Of a stretch of DNA of 64,000 nt, positions 21,300 to 34,074 are shown piece by piece. The stretch's first letter is position 1. Each line of letters opens with the position of its first letter. This DNA comes from Allacma fusca (lineage: Eukaryota > Arthropoda > Collembola > Symphypleona > Sminthuridae): the NCBI GenBank assembly GCA_947179485.1, contig OX359250.1, positions 5,725,661 through 5,789,660 on the forward strand. The letters are read 5' to 3'. The position numbers were made by a program, and so were the translations under genes. Under the pieces are notes generated by a model. The model was not told the origin of the DNA. It did no database searches and saw only the letters and a list, made by a program, of their open reading frames with translations.

Positions 21300-24200
21300 T
21301 TAAATAAATGCAACAAAACTTAATCAAAGGAATTTATACTACAGTGAGGAAGGAACCGGAGAAAAGACGGTCATTCACTTCTCACGCACACCAAGTCAGT
21401 ATTGAAATGGTGAAGTTGAGAGGGCCCAGTAAATAAACCGGACGTGAAGTTTCCACAGCACTCTCTTATGCTAAGGTTAAATGCACAGGAATCATGAAGT
21501 ATGAAGCAGCAGCAAGGAGCCGAGGAGGTACACGATTTCTTCTCCCTTTCACTTCTGCTGTCGATGCTAACTACACGACACGATGATGTGGCCACGCCGC
21601 CAAATTTAAACATCCCGCATCATCCATCTCTCTCCAGTCATTCATGGGCACTTCACGAGGAAGGAGCCACCCCTTCCTCTCCCACACTCTGAGAATCAAG
21701 TTCGTTTTTAAAGTCTGCCGGATTTAAAACACTAGAAATGTACAGCTTCGCTTCACCCATAAAAATACAGGGGCAATTTAAGATTGCCCTCTTTTGAAAT
21801 TTATTTTTTCTGCTACTTGGATATTTGAAGGAATTTGACAAAATTGGATTGATTGAGAGGTAAAAATTGTCTTACGATACTGGCTCAATGTAAGGGGTTC
21901 GAAGGAGGAACGGTATTGGACAAAATCGTTCTAACTGTCTAACATTTTGTTTATTTTGTCTTTAGGCATGAAGTCACGCCGACTATTTTGCTTTTAATCT
22001 AAAATGGAATCAAGACCATTTTGCGTCGTCCTTACCGACGATATTATTTCTCTCACATGAAGCGGGCGATGTACAACGAAGGAGCCCATCTATGTTTTGA
22101 GAATTCCTGAATCTGAAACCCACACCGTTATTGAATGCTGGTTGGCTGCGGCTGAGGCATGGTATATAATGTTACCGTTGCGGGAGACCAAAGGAAAAGA
22201 TGCTATGACCGCATGGCACATGGCATGGTTTCATCAGGACAGGGACAGAATGTGCTTTTAAAACTGGAACTTCTAGATTTCAAAAATGGAATAGTATTAG
22301 TATCCTTTATCCTAGTATTAACACTTAAATGTAAAGACTGTAGGCGGTCAAATGAGTAGTTCTAAACCTTTTGTCCCCATGTCTTTCACAATTGTCATTT
22401 CTAAATCGTAACTTTTAAAGTACAGATATTTTATGTAATTGATTCGAGACATTTTGGACTCAAATAAATTTGGACTCATGTCGGACTCACAACTTGGACA
22501 TTGGAAAGCTCGCAGCCCATGAAAGTACATACACATGGCTTATAAAATGGGATGAATATCTTCCATCTGCAAATTCAACTATTTCTGTTTGCAAAAACTC
22601 CATTTGGACTCGGAAATCACAACTGGAAATTTTAATTGGGATTTAATACGGGGATTTTGAATTCCCATGCATCCACACGCTACCTGAAAAACAAATCGGG
22701 TGATATTCAAAGCCTCATTCTTACAATTAGCATTACGTCAGGCAGAAAATTACATGGTAGTAACGCCCTCCATTAAAGGACTTATTAATGAAGTTTGCAC
22801 TTAAGTTTGAGCTCATGTTTTGTTTTAAGTTTTGAGAGTTGGTTTTGACTCAACACTTGAGGTTAAAATGTGCTTTGATGACACCGTATATACGAAGACT
22901 CAAGTATTTACTTGCTACTCGTAACTTAAACTCAAACTAGAACATACTACTTGTATGCCAAACAAACTCAAAAGTTGTGACAAACTGGAGTTCGAAGCTA
23001 GATTACAAACGCTGGACGTCAACGCTTCATTTCAAAGTTGAGCTTGAAACCGAGTTCAGATTTGCGCTGAAAAACTGCTATCAAAACTTGCATCGAAATT
23101 TCCAAGGTTGCTCTTCCGTTTTGAGTTCGAGTGTTGAGGAACAAAAGTTGAGGACAAGTTAAGACTTAAAACTGTTTTTAAAAAAGTTCAATATTGACTG
23201 AAGCATTGAGCTGAAGATAGGACTCAAAGAGTATTCACTCAAATATTGAGTTCAAGGTTTCAATCAAGTGCTGAGTTTAGGTATTTGCTCAAGTGCTGAG
23301 TTCAAGTATTTGCTCAAGTGCCGAGTTCGAGTTAGTACTCAAGTTCTGAGTTTAAACTTGTAAACAAATTATACGTTTTTTTAAGTTTAGATTCCAGATT
23401 ATGTATTGATTTTTAAATATTAAACTCAATAGCGACTCAAAATTTGAGTCAAAACCTGAAATCACCGCTTGAATCTAAATCATGAACTAAAAAATTAGGT
23501 CAAAACTTCAAGTCGTAAAATGTCTGTCATATTCGACCAGATTAATTGGAAGAACATATGTTTTCCTGCGCTTGACGTCATACAGATAAATTTGGAAATA
23601 AAAAATTACAAACCGAAAACTGCGTTACCTGTATTAAAATCAAAATTGAACTTGTGCTATTGCATATATGCCATGCACTTGATTAACAGCGAAATACTCC
23701 AGTAATTTAGGAAAAATTATGCACATCCCACAATCCTATAACGATATAATATAACAATATATAATATAAGTAAGTACGTGCAAGGACAAATACTGAAAAT
23801 GTACTATAAGAATACTCTGCGCTACTTAAAAAGGGAAGACCCCAAAAACCACAAAGAATTATGAAGAATGTTATCACAAACAATAAAATGTATCATTGAA
23901 CTGAATTAAATCGATTGCTCAGACATTGTTACCAATGAACAATTACAAAAATTGCACATGGTTTTTAGCTTTATAGATTTTAAGAAAGGTTGACTTTCAT
24001 TTAATTGTATTTGTGCTTATAAATATCTACTTTGACAATAGGCATTTAAACCCATACTAGTATTTAATTTCTGCTCTGTACTGACTATGTAATTAAATAA
24101 AGGGTTTATTTAAAATAATAATTGTACATATTTTATTCACAAAACTCCGAGTTGCTTCTGACCAGTTTTCCCAAAAAAGAAGTTTTCAAAGCTGCCAATT

Positions 24201-25214
24201 TCCCATTTGCACAAAATGCAACATGTAGCAGATGAATGAGGCATTTTAAGATGAAAGAAATGCTCCATGAAATTTTCAATCTATATACATACTCCAATTC
24301 AGTGACACTGTCGAAGTTTTATCCACTTCACAAGACGAAATAATATGAACACCTTGATCTGACCCTCCAGGGGTAACATATGTGCAAATTTGTATTAAAT
24401 TTTTAGGTAGCATTTTCATCCTGTAAATTGATTTACTTCCCATATATTTTATAGTAATAAGGTATCGTATATGCAAGACATATCCATTAAAAATGAAACA
24501 TCTATTTACTTTAGGGCTCCAATTAATTTGGGATAAAATGCACCACGATTTGTAGCCAATTCAATTTAATTTACAATAGAATATCTCAATGTGCACCCAA
24601 TAACATCAGTAACCTGCCGAACAATAATAATTCAATATGCGGGGAAATATCTTGAACTTGTACTCGAGTCTTAAAGGGGCGAAGGAATACAATCTAGTAT
24701 TTAATAAGGGACAGTAGGGAGGGATATGAACTAACGAATTTTTGACATAATTTTGATTTAAAATTTTATAACATTAGTAATTACTACAAGAGCCTTGCTC
24801 GAAATCAACCGTCATTATGTTGTTCAACTAAAAAGTGCAGTACTCTCAGTCTCAGTATCCTCCTGGTTTACTCAGCTTCTCTTTTTGGAGGAGGGTAGCT
24901 AGGCAGAGGTTGGACTGTACAGTGCCCTATTCCTTACACTATATAACAATGATTTTGCTACTTTTGCGTATGTGTACTAATAATTGTTATTATAATAAAA
25001 ATGACTACCGCGTGAGTTCCAAGTATGATAATGTATAGTCAGGGTCAGGAGTATAGGAATCCTATTCTGCATAATGTCCCGGAACTAAACTATGTCATTA
25101 TGTTAATGCCCATAAGATGCTTTTGACATACTGACTGTTCAGTATACATATTTAAGTACAGGCCAATACCAACAGAAAATCTACAATGAGATGCAGTACT
25201 TCCCATGTCAGTTA
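21300..25214. other. Intergenic region upstream of SSR4
   Basis: The first few hundred bases (21290-21700) hold the probable SSR4 promoter, without a clear TATA box. The rest is AT-rich with motif-rich repeats (see 22340-23520). No gene is supported. Confidence 0.4.
22340..23520. repeat. Degenerate GAGTTCAAGT/GGACTC repeat region
   Basis: Two stretches of irregular short repeats: TTGGACTC-type around 22450-22620, and CAAGT(A/G)CTGAGTT(C/T)AAGT-type around 22800-23520, clearest at 23235-23350. The look resembles the subterminal arrays of the hAT-type elements at 3.6-14 kb, but I found no inverted termini or target duplication. Confidence 0.45.
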
Positions 25215-25222
25215 TTTTTAAG

Positions 25223-25316
25223 CATAGCTGTCCAAAATGCATTATATTAAAATAGGTATTTAAAATACATTTGTATTTTGTATTTCCGGGCTGAGAATGT
25301 ATTTTGGGCAGCTCTG
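25223..25316. mobile_element. 94-bp miniature hAT-type element (F)
   Basis: Ends CATAGCTGTCCAAAATGCAT and the reverse complement of CAGAGCTGCCCAAAATACAT pair over about 20 bp with three mismatches. Flanking octamers TTTTTAAG (25215-25222) and ATTTTAAG (25317-25324) match at 7 of 8. The interior contains TTTAAAATACATTTGTATTTTG. Too small to code, it is a MITE or the terminal remnant of a larger family. Confidence 0.6.
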
Positions 25317-25324
25317 ATTTTAAG

Positions 25325-27750
25325 CACAATTTAGGACATAGGCCAAAGTATACCTATTGTGTTTTTAACTTTATTTTATTTACAATTTTAAACACGCACA
25401 TGCAATGCTGATGTGTCTGTCCAAGTTAATGTTTACCTTTGTTTTGACTTCCCTCTACGATAAGTGACTATTGAACTTAGCAATAAAAACTAATGAAAAA
25501 TAACTTCACGTTAAAGTTTTCTTCATTACGCATTAAAATACAAACTTGTAGAGCACGCAATTCAATCCATTTGGTTGGAATTTACAAGGAATTTAATTGC
25601 CCTATGACAAAAACAACTTATTCGACTGAAATTTCGAATTCGTAGTCAAAATTTTGGCACGATACTCAGAAGCATCAATTGTTCGACCCAAATTACAGCA
25701 TTAAAAGCTCATTTTAGAGGTCTAAAGTTGGCTCTAGAACAGCAAACAATAAGCCAATTTCATAGCTTCTTTTCACTTCCATGATTTTTTTTACACCTTG
25801 TACATACCAGTCAACTCTAGACATGATTTATTGTAGCCAGACAGGATAAGAAATGTTTATAATCATTAAATAACTTTCTTTAATTGTTTTTTGCATAGCA
25901 GGGTTTGAGCGTTTCATTTTATCGGAAGGTGACGTAATCGAGGTGCCTAGTTTAATAAGAAGATGACGATTGATGACTACTGGATGACTAATTGTACGAT
26001 GCCTAAAATTATTAAGATCTAATAGTTTCTGTGACATCATTCGTGAATGCTCCCTAGTCAAGCATATGAGCAAAAATACTTGGGACAGTTGTGATTCCCA
26101 AATATGTTATTTCTATTCCTCATACGAAGTTTTCTTAATGTGTAAGACCAAAAAACTACTTTGTAAAGAGATGTTTCAATAACAAGAGTCACAGTGTACT
26201 TATATTACCGTCGTGGGTCATGTGTGAAAGCCTACAGGACCTTTAATAAATAAATACAAATAGTGTATATATTACCTCTACTATATATCATACGTATAGA
26301 CCACCCGGAAATATCTTTTGGAAAATTGCAAACGAAGAAATGATTTGCCAGTTATTTGGTTCTGATCTAGAAAAGATGTTGTCTACATGTTTAACCTCTG
26401 GGTATGGTGCAATGTATAATGATTCTTGATCAAAGGCACATGAAGAATCCCTTGTCCCTGTTAACTTTTGATTTTGATCTGCGCTATTGTTTCTACTGAT
26501 TTAATGCAGTGGCTTCCATATTCAGAACTGGTAAATTATACGGATGATTGAGGATTATTTAAAATTTTCGAAGTTATTGACAAAAAATGAAAGTTTCACC
26601 TTTTTGTTATCTGTCATCAATATGAATACTGTAACCTGGAGTGGTTAGTGAAAGCTTTTGTCAGTTTTGCATACACAGGTTTGTACTAATATACTACTTA
26701 TGTAATATTCATTTCGTGTGTTACTGGGAGGAGACCATAAACATTTTAAATCATTGATCTGACTGACAATGAGAGCTTTTAAATCTTTATTGTTGCCGTT
26801 GACGTTTCAACAACGGAAACATTCATGCCTCCAACGCATTTGTTTCCGACAATAACTGCTGGTGAACCAGAACGCCGTTTTTAATGGGTATCCTGAAGTA
26901 TTCCATAACAAGCGGCGAATCCATAATAACTTGTTGGAAGATGTCCCACATAAATCCAAGGGAATTCCTTTGCAGTGCCTCTAATGTATTCATCCTTTAC
27001 ACGAGTCCAGTATAAATCCTCACTCCAACAATCTTCCAGTAATTTTTCGATAAATGTTGATACTGGGGCCTTTATGTACTAATAATAATGGGGAATAACA
27101 CGTTAATGAAGTCATAAACTGAATTCAAAATTGGTTTGAACGTCACTATTGTCAGGCAGGACAGGGCAACAGTTGAAAGAAAAACAAGAAAATTATCTAA
27201 AAGTAGATATTTTATTATTAAACATACAGGAAATTAGAAAACCGAAAAAAATGACAGTGACAATGAGCAAACTATGTTGTAAGACGAATAAGCACGACAA
27301 TTTTAAACTTGATATTTTGGAATAGCTTGCATTTTTATTGAATGATCGCAAGTACCTCGCATAGTAATATAATGTTTACTTTGACGCAACCATGAATACA
27401 CGTCTTACAGATAATTATCACAATTCAGTGCTGCGTTACATAAGTTACTATAGAAGTAACTAAATCTACAAGAGTAGACAGAAAATGAAAACCGAAAAAT
27501 GATGAGATTCATAATCACGGTATGTACTGTGTATTCATATTATAAGTGATAAATCGAACATTTCCTTCAATAATATTAGTATTAATATTAATAACAATAA
27601 ACGATACACGTCCGAGGGGCGCTGAAGAAGATAATAATAATAGTATGGTCTTTGGATCATTACTCGAGTTACATTCAAATGAAATTTACAATTAATGCGA
27701 TCTTAGTCGGTACTGGTTTAAATGTAACATATTGACATTAACTATGACGA
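25325..27750. other. Intergenic region
   Basis: AT-rich, with no recognised gene, RNA or terminal repeat. Its right end probably includes the 3' flank of the minus-strand coiled-coil gene. Confidence 0.4.
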
Positions 27751-27752
27751 CA

Positions 27753-27758
27753 TTTATT
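27753..27758 (-). terminator. Candidate polyadenylation signal of the coiled-coil gene
   Basis: AATAAA on the minus strand about 75 bp after the stop codon at 27834-27832. Confidence 0.4.
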
Positions 27759-27831
27759 CACAACTATTCTGATTCTACATGCTAGATTTCATTATCGTAT
27801 TTGGTAATCTAAATATAGTATGTGTAAAATT

Positions 27832-28797
27832 TTAACCAAACCATTGAGCCCAAAATTGACCCATTTTATTTTTACTGGACGAAGTGGTACTTCCATTTCT
27901 GGAACTACTACTTTGGCTTCTTTTCAATCGCGTCACAGCAATTGGTATACTTGACTTGGAACTGATACTTGATAAACTCTTTGGTGGAGTTGGGGGTGGT
28001 AGTTTTTTCCCTGGGGTACCGGGGCGACTCGTCGTGACGGGTATACGTGACGGACGTTGATTAGCTGCCGACAATTGACGACTTCCCGTCCCCGTGGTAT
28101 TTCCAAGGTTATTTAAAAAAACTTTGTCAGGTAATGGCGGTTTCCCATTGTTGTAATTTTGATGTGATTTTCCCCAGGAACTACTCAACGCATGGGAAGG
28201 AGACGAAGAGGTAGATCTCCGATTGTTCACATCACAGTCCTCTGGAATTACTGAACTGTCTTTATTGTAATTACCGTTAGTCGATCGCATCACACTTAAA
28301 TTATTGTTTATACTATTGTTAATCATATTTTTATTATTATTATTGACTGCAGTGGACTCGAGTCGAACAGGTACAACTTCCGCCGGGTAAAATTCTTCTT
28401 CGGAGTTGTCATTGTAATTTTCAATAATATATGACGCTTGCCGCTGTAGTGTACTGGGACTACTCGGCACATTTCTCGACTTCCGAGGTGCGGGTTCTGG
28501 TGGAACAGTCGATTGTGTTCCCGCAGGGCTGACTTCAGCATAATTTACAGTAGTATTTCCAATAGAATTCGGGGTGGTGGATATAGTAGGTCCGGATGGA
28601 GACGAGGCTGCAACGGCCGTTGCTTCTTTCAGCCGCTCAAGAATCCGCAGTCTCGCTTTGGTCCCTTCTAATTGAATCTCCTGCTCTTTCAATTTAAAGC
28701 GCAATTGTTCATTTTCTTGAGACAGGGCGAGGTATTTCGATGCTAGACGAGATTCGGAAGTAGTTGACTGCAAATTTACCAGCTTCGCTTCCAATGA
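27832..28797 (-). CDS. Terminal exon of an unrecognised coiled-coil, Ser/Pro-rich protein
   Basis: Minus-strand exon after a ...TTGTTACAG acceptor, phase 0, 321 codons plus stop. Residues 1-65 form a predicted coiled coil (SLEAKLVNLQSTTSESRLAS, then QENEQLRFKLKEQEIQLEG, then RLRILERLKEA). Then come low-complexity Ser/Thr/Pro sequence, an Asn-rich run (NNNNKNMINNSINNN), an SH3-ligand-like LPPPTPPK, a Ser-rich basic segment and a C-terminal FWAQWFG. This is typical of cytoskeletal or scaffold adaptors, but I do not recognise the family. It joins in phase to the exon at 29981-30631. Confidence 0.75.
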   Translation of the reverse strand, partial: SLEAKLVNLQSTTSESRLASKYLALSQENEQLRFKLKEQEIQLEGTKARLRILERLKEATAVAASSPSGPTISTTPNSIGNTTVNYAEVSPAGTQSTVPPEPAPRKSRNVPSSPSTLQRQASYIIENYNDNSEEEFYPAEVVPVRLESTAVNNNNKNMINNSINNNLSVMRSTNGNYNKDSSVIPEDCDVNNRRSTSSSPSHALSSSWGKSHQNYNNGKPPLPDKVFLNNLGNTTGTGSRQLSAANQRPSRIPVTTSRPGTPGKKLPPPTPPKSLSSISSKSSIPIAVTRLKRSQSSSSRNGSTTSSSKNKMGQFWAQWFG

Positions 28798-29980
28798 CTG
28801 TAACAACCAAAACAAATTTCAATCGCATCAAACAATAATCGAACATTCAGGTCACTTTCCACTTGGTCGAATAATTTTATTGATAAAAAATAACATTATT
28901 AATTCAATTAATAACCATCTGTACGTATCAAAAATAGAACTGTATAGATTTGAGAGCGCTCAAGCCTGTGAAAACATATTGACGTAGCATAGGAATACAA
29001 AAAATACAGTATTAATACCACACCACAAGGTATAGCAAGCAGAAGGCATGAGGGGAGAAATAGAAAGACAAAACGGAAGCTGTGCTGGTTATACAATGCT
29101 CGGTGGAATGCCAAGCTAAGGTAAACTCAACTCGTTTTCCCCATTATGTTATTGTTACAACAATTAGAGCCAAAGATCGAAGTCAAGCATGTATTTCAAA
29201 TGCTACTAACTGTCACATGACAATACACAAAGAGGTTAGCGTGGGTAGCGAAGTGTAGCTGGGTCCGTTAGGCACAGTTGGTGTTCTATTCCCTTACTGC
29301 TACGAACTAAACCTCTATAGCATCACATAGCGTCAAAGAGTAACACGAAGTCAAAATAAACTTCACATTAAATATTACTCTCCACATCCAACTCTTGAAA
29401 TATTATTAGTCTCAGAAAATACAACCTTAAAAACTTTATGCTGCACCCATTACAAAAACTTTCTTTGGTAAGCCAGGTAAGCAGTGCGAAAGCTTAAACT
29501 CAGCGATCGGAACAAAATCAAGAACAACAATGACCACAAGAATTCCTTTTGAACTATATTAATGAAACTGGATAATTAATAATAGTACTGCTTATGGGCC
29601 CTGTGACAAGCTCCTTAGGAAGAATGTCGAATCAGTCTAAAAGTCGTCATTAAAGTAAATAGGTTATGGAGTTTTTTTTAGTGGATTCTCTATCGTCAAA
29701 ACTTGGAGTTCGCCCTTCAAATATACATATACTTCTATAAGCTTAGGCTCAAGTACAGCCATAATGGGCTCTCATGAAACATTCGAGTGTGAGTAATTTA
29801 CCCCATTTTGTGGTTCGAACCCAACTGGGCTAACTTTAAATGCATTGAGAAAGACAAAACTACAGTAATTTACAAACTCCCAAACCAACACATGTCAAAA
29901 TACACTAAATTTCACAGGGTCTGGGAGGTTGTAGTCAATAGCATTCGAAAAAGGACTGGGGTTCAGAAAAATATTTTTAC
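28798..29980 (-). other. Intron between the last two visible exons
   Basis: Begins GTAAAAAT and ends TTGTTACAG on the minus strand. No embedded gene is seen. Confidence 0.6.
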
Positions 29981-30631
29981 CTTGACCCGCGCAATACCAA
30001 AAAGGACTTGACGTTGTAATTCGACTACATCGACCTCCCTCAACACAGCACCAATGATATTTCGACTAATAGTTACTTGACTACAGTCCTCCATCTCATC
30101 TGACGGTCGAAATTGCAATAAATGATCGAGCCTCCCCAGCTGTTGTGGAGACTGCTCCGAGGAAAGCCTCTTGCCATTTGGAACATACTTAGATCCTTGT
30201 CCATTGTCACAACAATTTGAACAAGTGCTACAACAATGATGATGTGCTTGTTGGTTGGATGTGGACGAGACTTTCAGTTGGATAAGATCCAGAAGGGAGT
30301 ACAAAGGATCCTCATCATCCGATTTGTTAGTTGGCGATGACTTATTCGTTTCTGTGGAGAATCCCGAGTCGATGAGCTTCGGACTTGTCCACACATCTCC
30401 CACTCCCACCGTCAAGCATGTCCCAGTGCTGGTGGTTGTAGAACCACCGACCACAGTTGAAGCGACAGCTGAGCCTGTTGTCCCAGTCGTTGAGGCTACT
30501 GAGGTTCCACCTTTGCTTGTATTTACAAGAGCACTGTTCGGCCCTGGCGGAATGTTTTGCTTCAGTTCTGGGAGCGATGAGAGGACCGAATTTCTAAAAT
30601 CCTTAAGTGTCGTCACTTCCGATTGCAGCTC
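29981..30631 (-). CDS. Internal exon of the coiled-coil protein
   Basis: 217 codons, phase 0 at both ends, bounded by GTTCACAG|GAG and AAG|GTAAAA. It begins with a helical stretch (ELQSEVTTLKDFRNSVLSSL), then Gly/Ser/Thr-rich sequence, the short motif SPKLIDSGFSTETNKSSP, a Cys/His cluster (HHHCCSTCSNCC) and a C-terminal helix (GAVLREVDVVELQRQVLFGI) that probably leads into the coiled coil of the next exon. The clustered cysteines could bind metal or be lipidated; the sequence alone does not decide. Confidence 0.75.
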
Positions 30632-33041
30632 CTGTGAACAATCAATGCAAACAAAATGATAACCACAGGACATTAATAAAAAAGCTTCTTTTCGTAATTC
30701 CATTCTTTTCACACACACACTAAAACCATACAATCAAAATCCCCATTTTTCTCCTTACTTTGTATTGTATTAAATAGTAAATCACTTTTTTTGTTTTGCA
30801 ATTTACGAAGGTTACTTTTACGAAGACAGCTGCAGCAGTCACCTTCAAGCAAAGCTTTACAGATAGCTTCAAAACATATCCAAGCTAAAATGTAACTAAA
30901 CGTAAATCTAATACAACATTCTATTTTACTATATATTGCTGAGCTGAAAGCTTGACACTTGACATATATCTTCAGTGAAGAGGCAAATGGTCTAATTATA
31001 AATGCATTTTCGATGAATAGCAAAATTATCTACACGCAGTTTCACTAAAAGTCATCTAGTCTTTTAGGACACAAAAACACATATATATGGAAGTAGTCCA
31101 TTTTGCTTTTCGTGAAACACTGCACTTAGAACTGAGACCATTGTGCCTCTTCACCGATGATACTTATTATCATACTATCGCTACACTGAACTAACAATAA
31201 AAAAAAAACATAGGCCTAAAAATCCCAGCATACGAGCTGATCTTATTCTTTAAAATCCCCAACGATCTATTCAGCAATTCAGCGTTAAGTGAATACAGTA
31301 TAATCTGCATCTCTACAATACATTACGGCAAAGAAACTCGTCTGGTTATCCACTACAGATTAAAGATTAAAGGCCTACATAAAAATGATTTCATTCCTGA
31401 TACATGTCTTACACACCGTGTATAATAAAAAAAATAAGGAGGGATCTGAGTAAGTAGGGAAATGATCACACACGTCCGCTCAACTTACAGGAAAAAATCC
31501 CAAGTTTCTTAATTCAGATTATTGTAGTCAGTGTCTCTAATCTCTAGAGGTTCACTTTCATGTGCTAGCTTTTTAGGGTTTGGACATGTTGAGGATCTAT
31601 CTAATACATTTTATACGCATCATGCCGATAAGCACCTACAAACAAATAAGATACCTGGATTTAATAAGTACCTACAGCCATACATGTATACATGATTAAT
31701 ACCATATGTAGAAAGGATATGTCCCTATCTTCAAGAGACTATGTGACGACAGTCACGACAAAAAATGTACCATTAATCAAACCTTTAACGCCTCTGGGCT
31801 TCATATTGTGATTGTGACTGACTTGACTTACACAACTCAGCACGATTTTAATTTTACTTAATGCTCGCTCACTTTCAGCAACAGTCACATTTTAAACTAT
31901 CTGTCTCTCAAAACCTCCAAAATATATAACAGTATAAACGGTATATCTATTATATTATCATTATATACATATACTTATATATCTATATATATGCAGGGAG
32001 GCATTAAGCTCCACATGTAGATTCCCCTGCCAGCGAGACGCTGAATGTATTATCTTGAAATCTCCATCAAATAAGCAAGTCTTGCAGTAATATTTGTAAG
32101 TGACGTCGCGTCGTCGGTGTGGTGTGACTCTGACACCATTTCATCCTAATCAAATGACTTAATTTTCTACTGAAAAAAAAAACACTCCCGAACAACACAC
32201 ATACACATAAACAAGAGTTGATGGACAGAGTCTACACGGAGGTGTTTCGAAACTTACGCATAACAGCATATACAGCCATCATCCAATTCCCTCACATTTC
32301 CCAATTATTATTATTTAAAACCAGCCCAGAACTTTGAAAGCTCCTCTGGGGCCTACACATTATTCATCTTTAGTAGTATCTACTATTCTTTACAAGAAAT
32401 AATAATAATAATAATTCCTATACATCCTTTCCCTGTCAACATACTTGAGAGTCTCTTCCTTCATGGAATGTCATTTGTTCCCAAGGTAAGTACAGCTATG
32501 CATAACATAGCGTACATGGTCACAAATCTGCATGTGACTGGGAAACTTCTTCATTCCTGTCAACAACTACGAGACTAGTAACTAAAATTACTTATTACAG
32601 TAAGTTACAGTTCAAAGTTCAAATAAAATAAAATTCAAAGAATGAAATACAATAAGGAATAGATACTACATAGACGAGATAATAAATAGGTTAAGTATTC
32701 ATGATGATTTTGCTCACAAAATATAGTAATAACGTTCCTCGACTTAGCAAGTCCTTGGGAAGGCTACAGTTAACAACACATGTGGTCTACTCCCATAGAA
32801 CGGAATCTAATCATTATAAATGTGCATATACTTGTATGCTAAAAAAATATAGAGAGACGGAGAGGGCTCCATGCAAATATTTAAACCCAAGAAGAGTATG
32901 AAAACTCAGACCGAAGCGAAGAGACGAGGACGAAGTAATAAGAAAGTGGGGAAACATACTACACAGTACACACCAAATGGACTTTACTTTTAATTAAAAG
33001 ATGACTTGAGTCACGATTTAGAAAAGAATTAAAGACTGTAC
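30632..33041 (-). other. Intron of the coiled-coil gene
   Basis: Donor GTACAG after 33042 and acceptor at 30632. AT-rich with short simple repeats (AATAATAAT near 32400). No other exon is evident. Confidence 0.55.
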
Positions 33042-33125
33042 CTGTAGAGCCACAATGGTCTTCGCATGCTGATGAATGAGGACCTGGAGAAAGTCCATCG
33101 ACATGCAGCAGTCATGTCGGTCCTC
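33042..33125 (-). CDS. 28-codon exon of the coiled-coil protein
   Basis: Exactly 84 bp, phase 0 on both sides: TTTCAG|GAGGAC to CTACAG|GTACAG. It encodes EDRHDCCMSMDFLQVLIHQH followed by AKTIVALQ, a helical segment that reads directly into ELQSEV of the next exon. The frame continuity and good splice sites support it. The 5' part of the gene must lie at higher coordinates or outside the window. Confidence 0.7.
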
Positions 33126-34048
33126 CTGAAATCAACAATAACAACAAAATCCAATTAATTAAATGAGTGACTAACTAAAAAGAATTATTACAAGTCTGAA
33201 GGCCTCATAAGACTTCATATAATTATATTAGATGAAAATATTCCAATCATTTCAATAATTCCCAGACTATAGGCATACTCCTCTTTTATCCACCTAATAT
33301 GTAGTATCCACAGCTATGACAGAGTCAGTAAATTGGCAAATCATTATTACCAATGTCAGAATATCATATTCCTTGATGGCCGAACAAATGCTACTATTAA
33401 CAATGATGTCAGATTTTGCCTTAAAAATATATGTAGACCAGATAGGTTTCCAAGAATCATGTGAGAGATTCTGATTTATAAGAATGGAATTTATAAGAAT
33501 GGAATTCCTCAAAAATAGTGGATGAAGCATGAAAATCCGACACACTGCCCACTTACTACTACTAACCGTTGTGGAAGTTGACACACGTGTGGGGGAGAAT
33601 GATAACTCATAAAACCGAAACATGGGTCGATACGGTGTCCTATTTTGTGTAACTCACAGTAACTACTCACAATGATCTTCCAAATATAAATTATTATTAT
33701 AATATTGAAAGAAGCCCAGAAAAATTTAAAAGGAAATAAGCCCAACATTTTTACGATTAGCCCAAGTAACTGTAAATTAGGCTGTAAATCTTGTTGATTG
33801 CATCAAACAGTTCTATTATCGCCAGAGTCCTGGCTCAGTGCACGCTCATACATAGGAGTAAATAGTATTGTGTCTATATAAGCGTGATTCCCAAACTCAA
33901 TCTCACAGCTGGCTACCAAATCCAATAGTTATTGTCATGGGCCAGTGCCTACCCATTTAATTGCTTGTAAATTTCAAAAGAAATGAAATCCCAAATACAA
34001 GGTCAATAAAAACACCGACCATGGCTAACGCTTCCTCCACCTTTTATT

Positions 34049-34074
34049 TCTCTCTCTCTCTCTCTCTCTCTCTC
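34049..34074. repeat. (TC)13 microsatellite
   Basis: Uninterrupted CT dinucleotide run. Confidence 0.95.
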
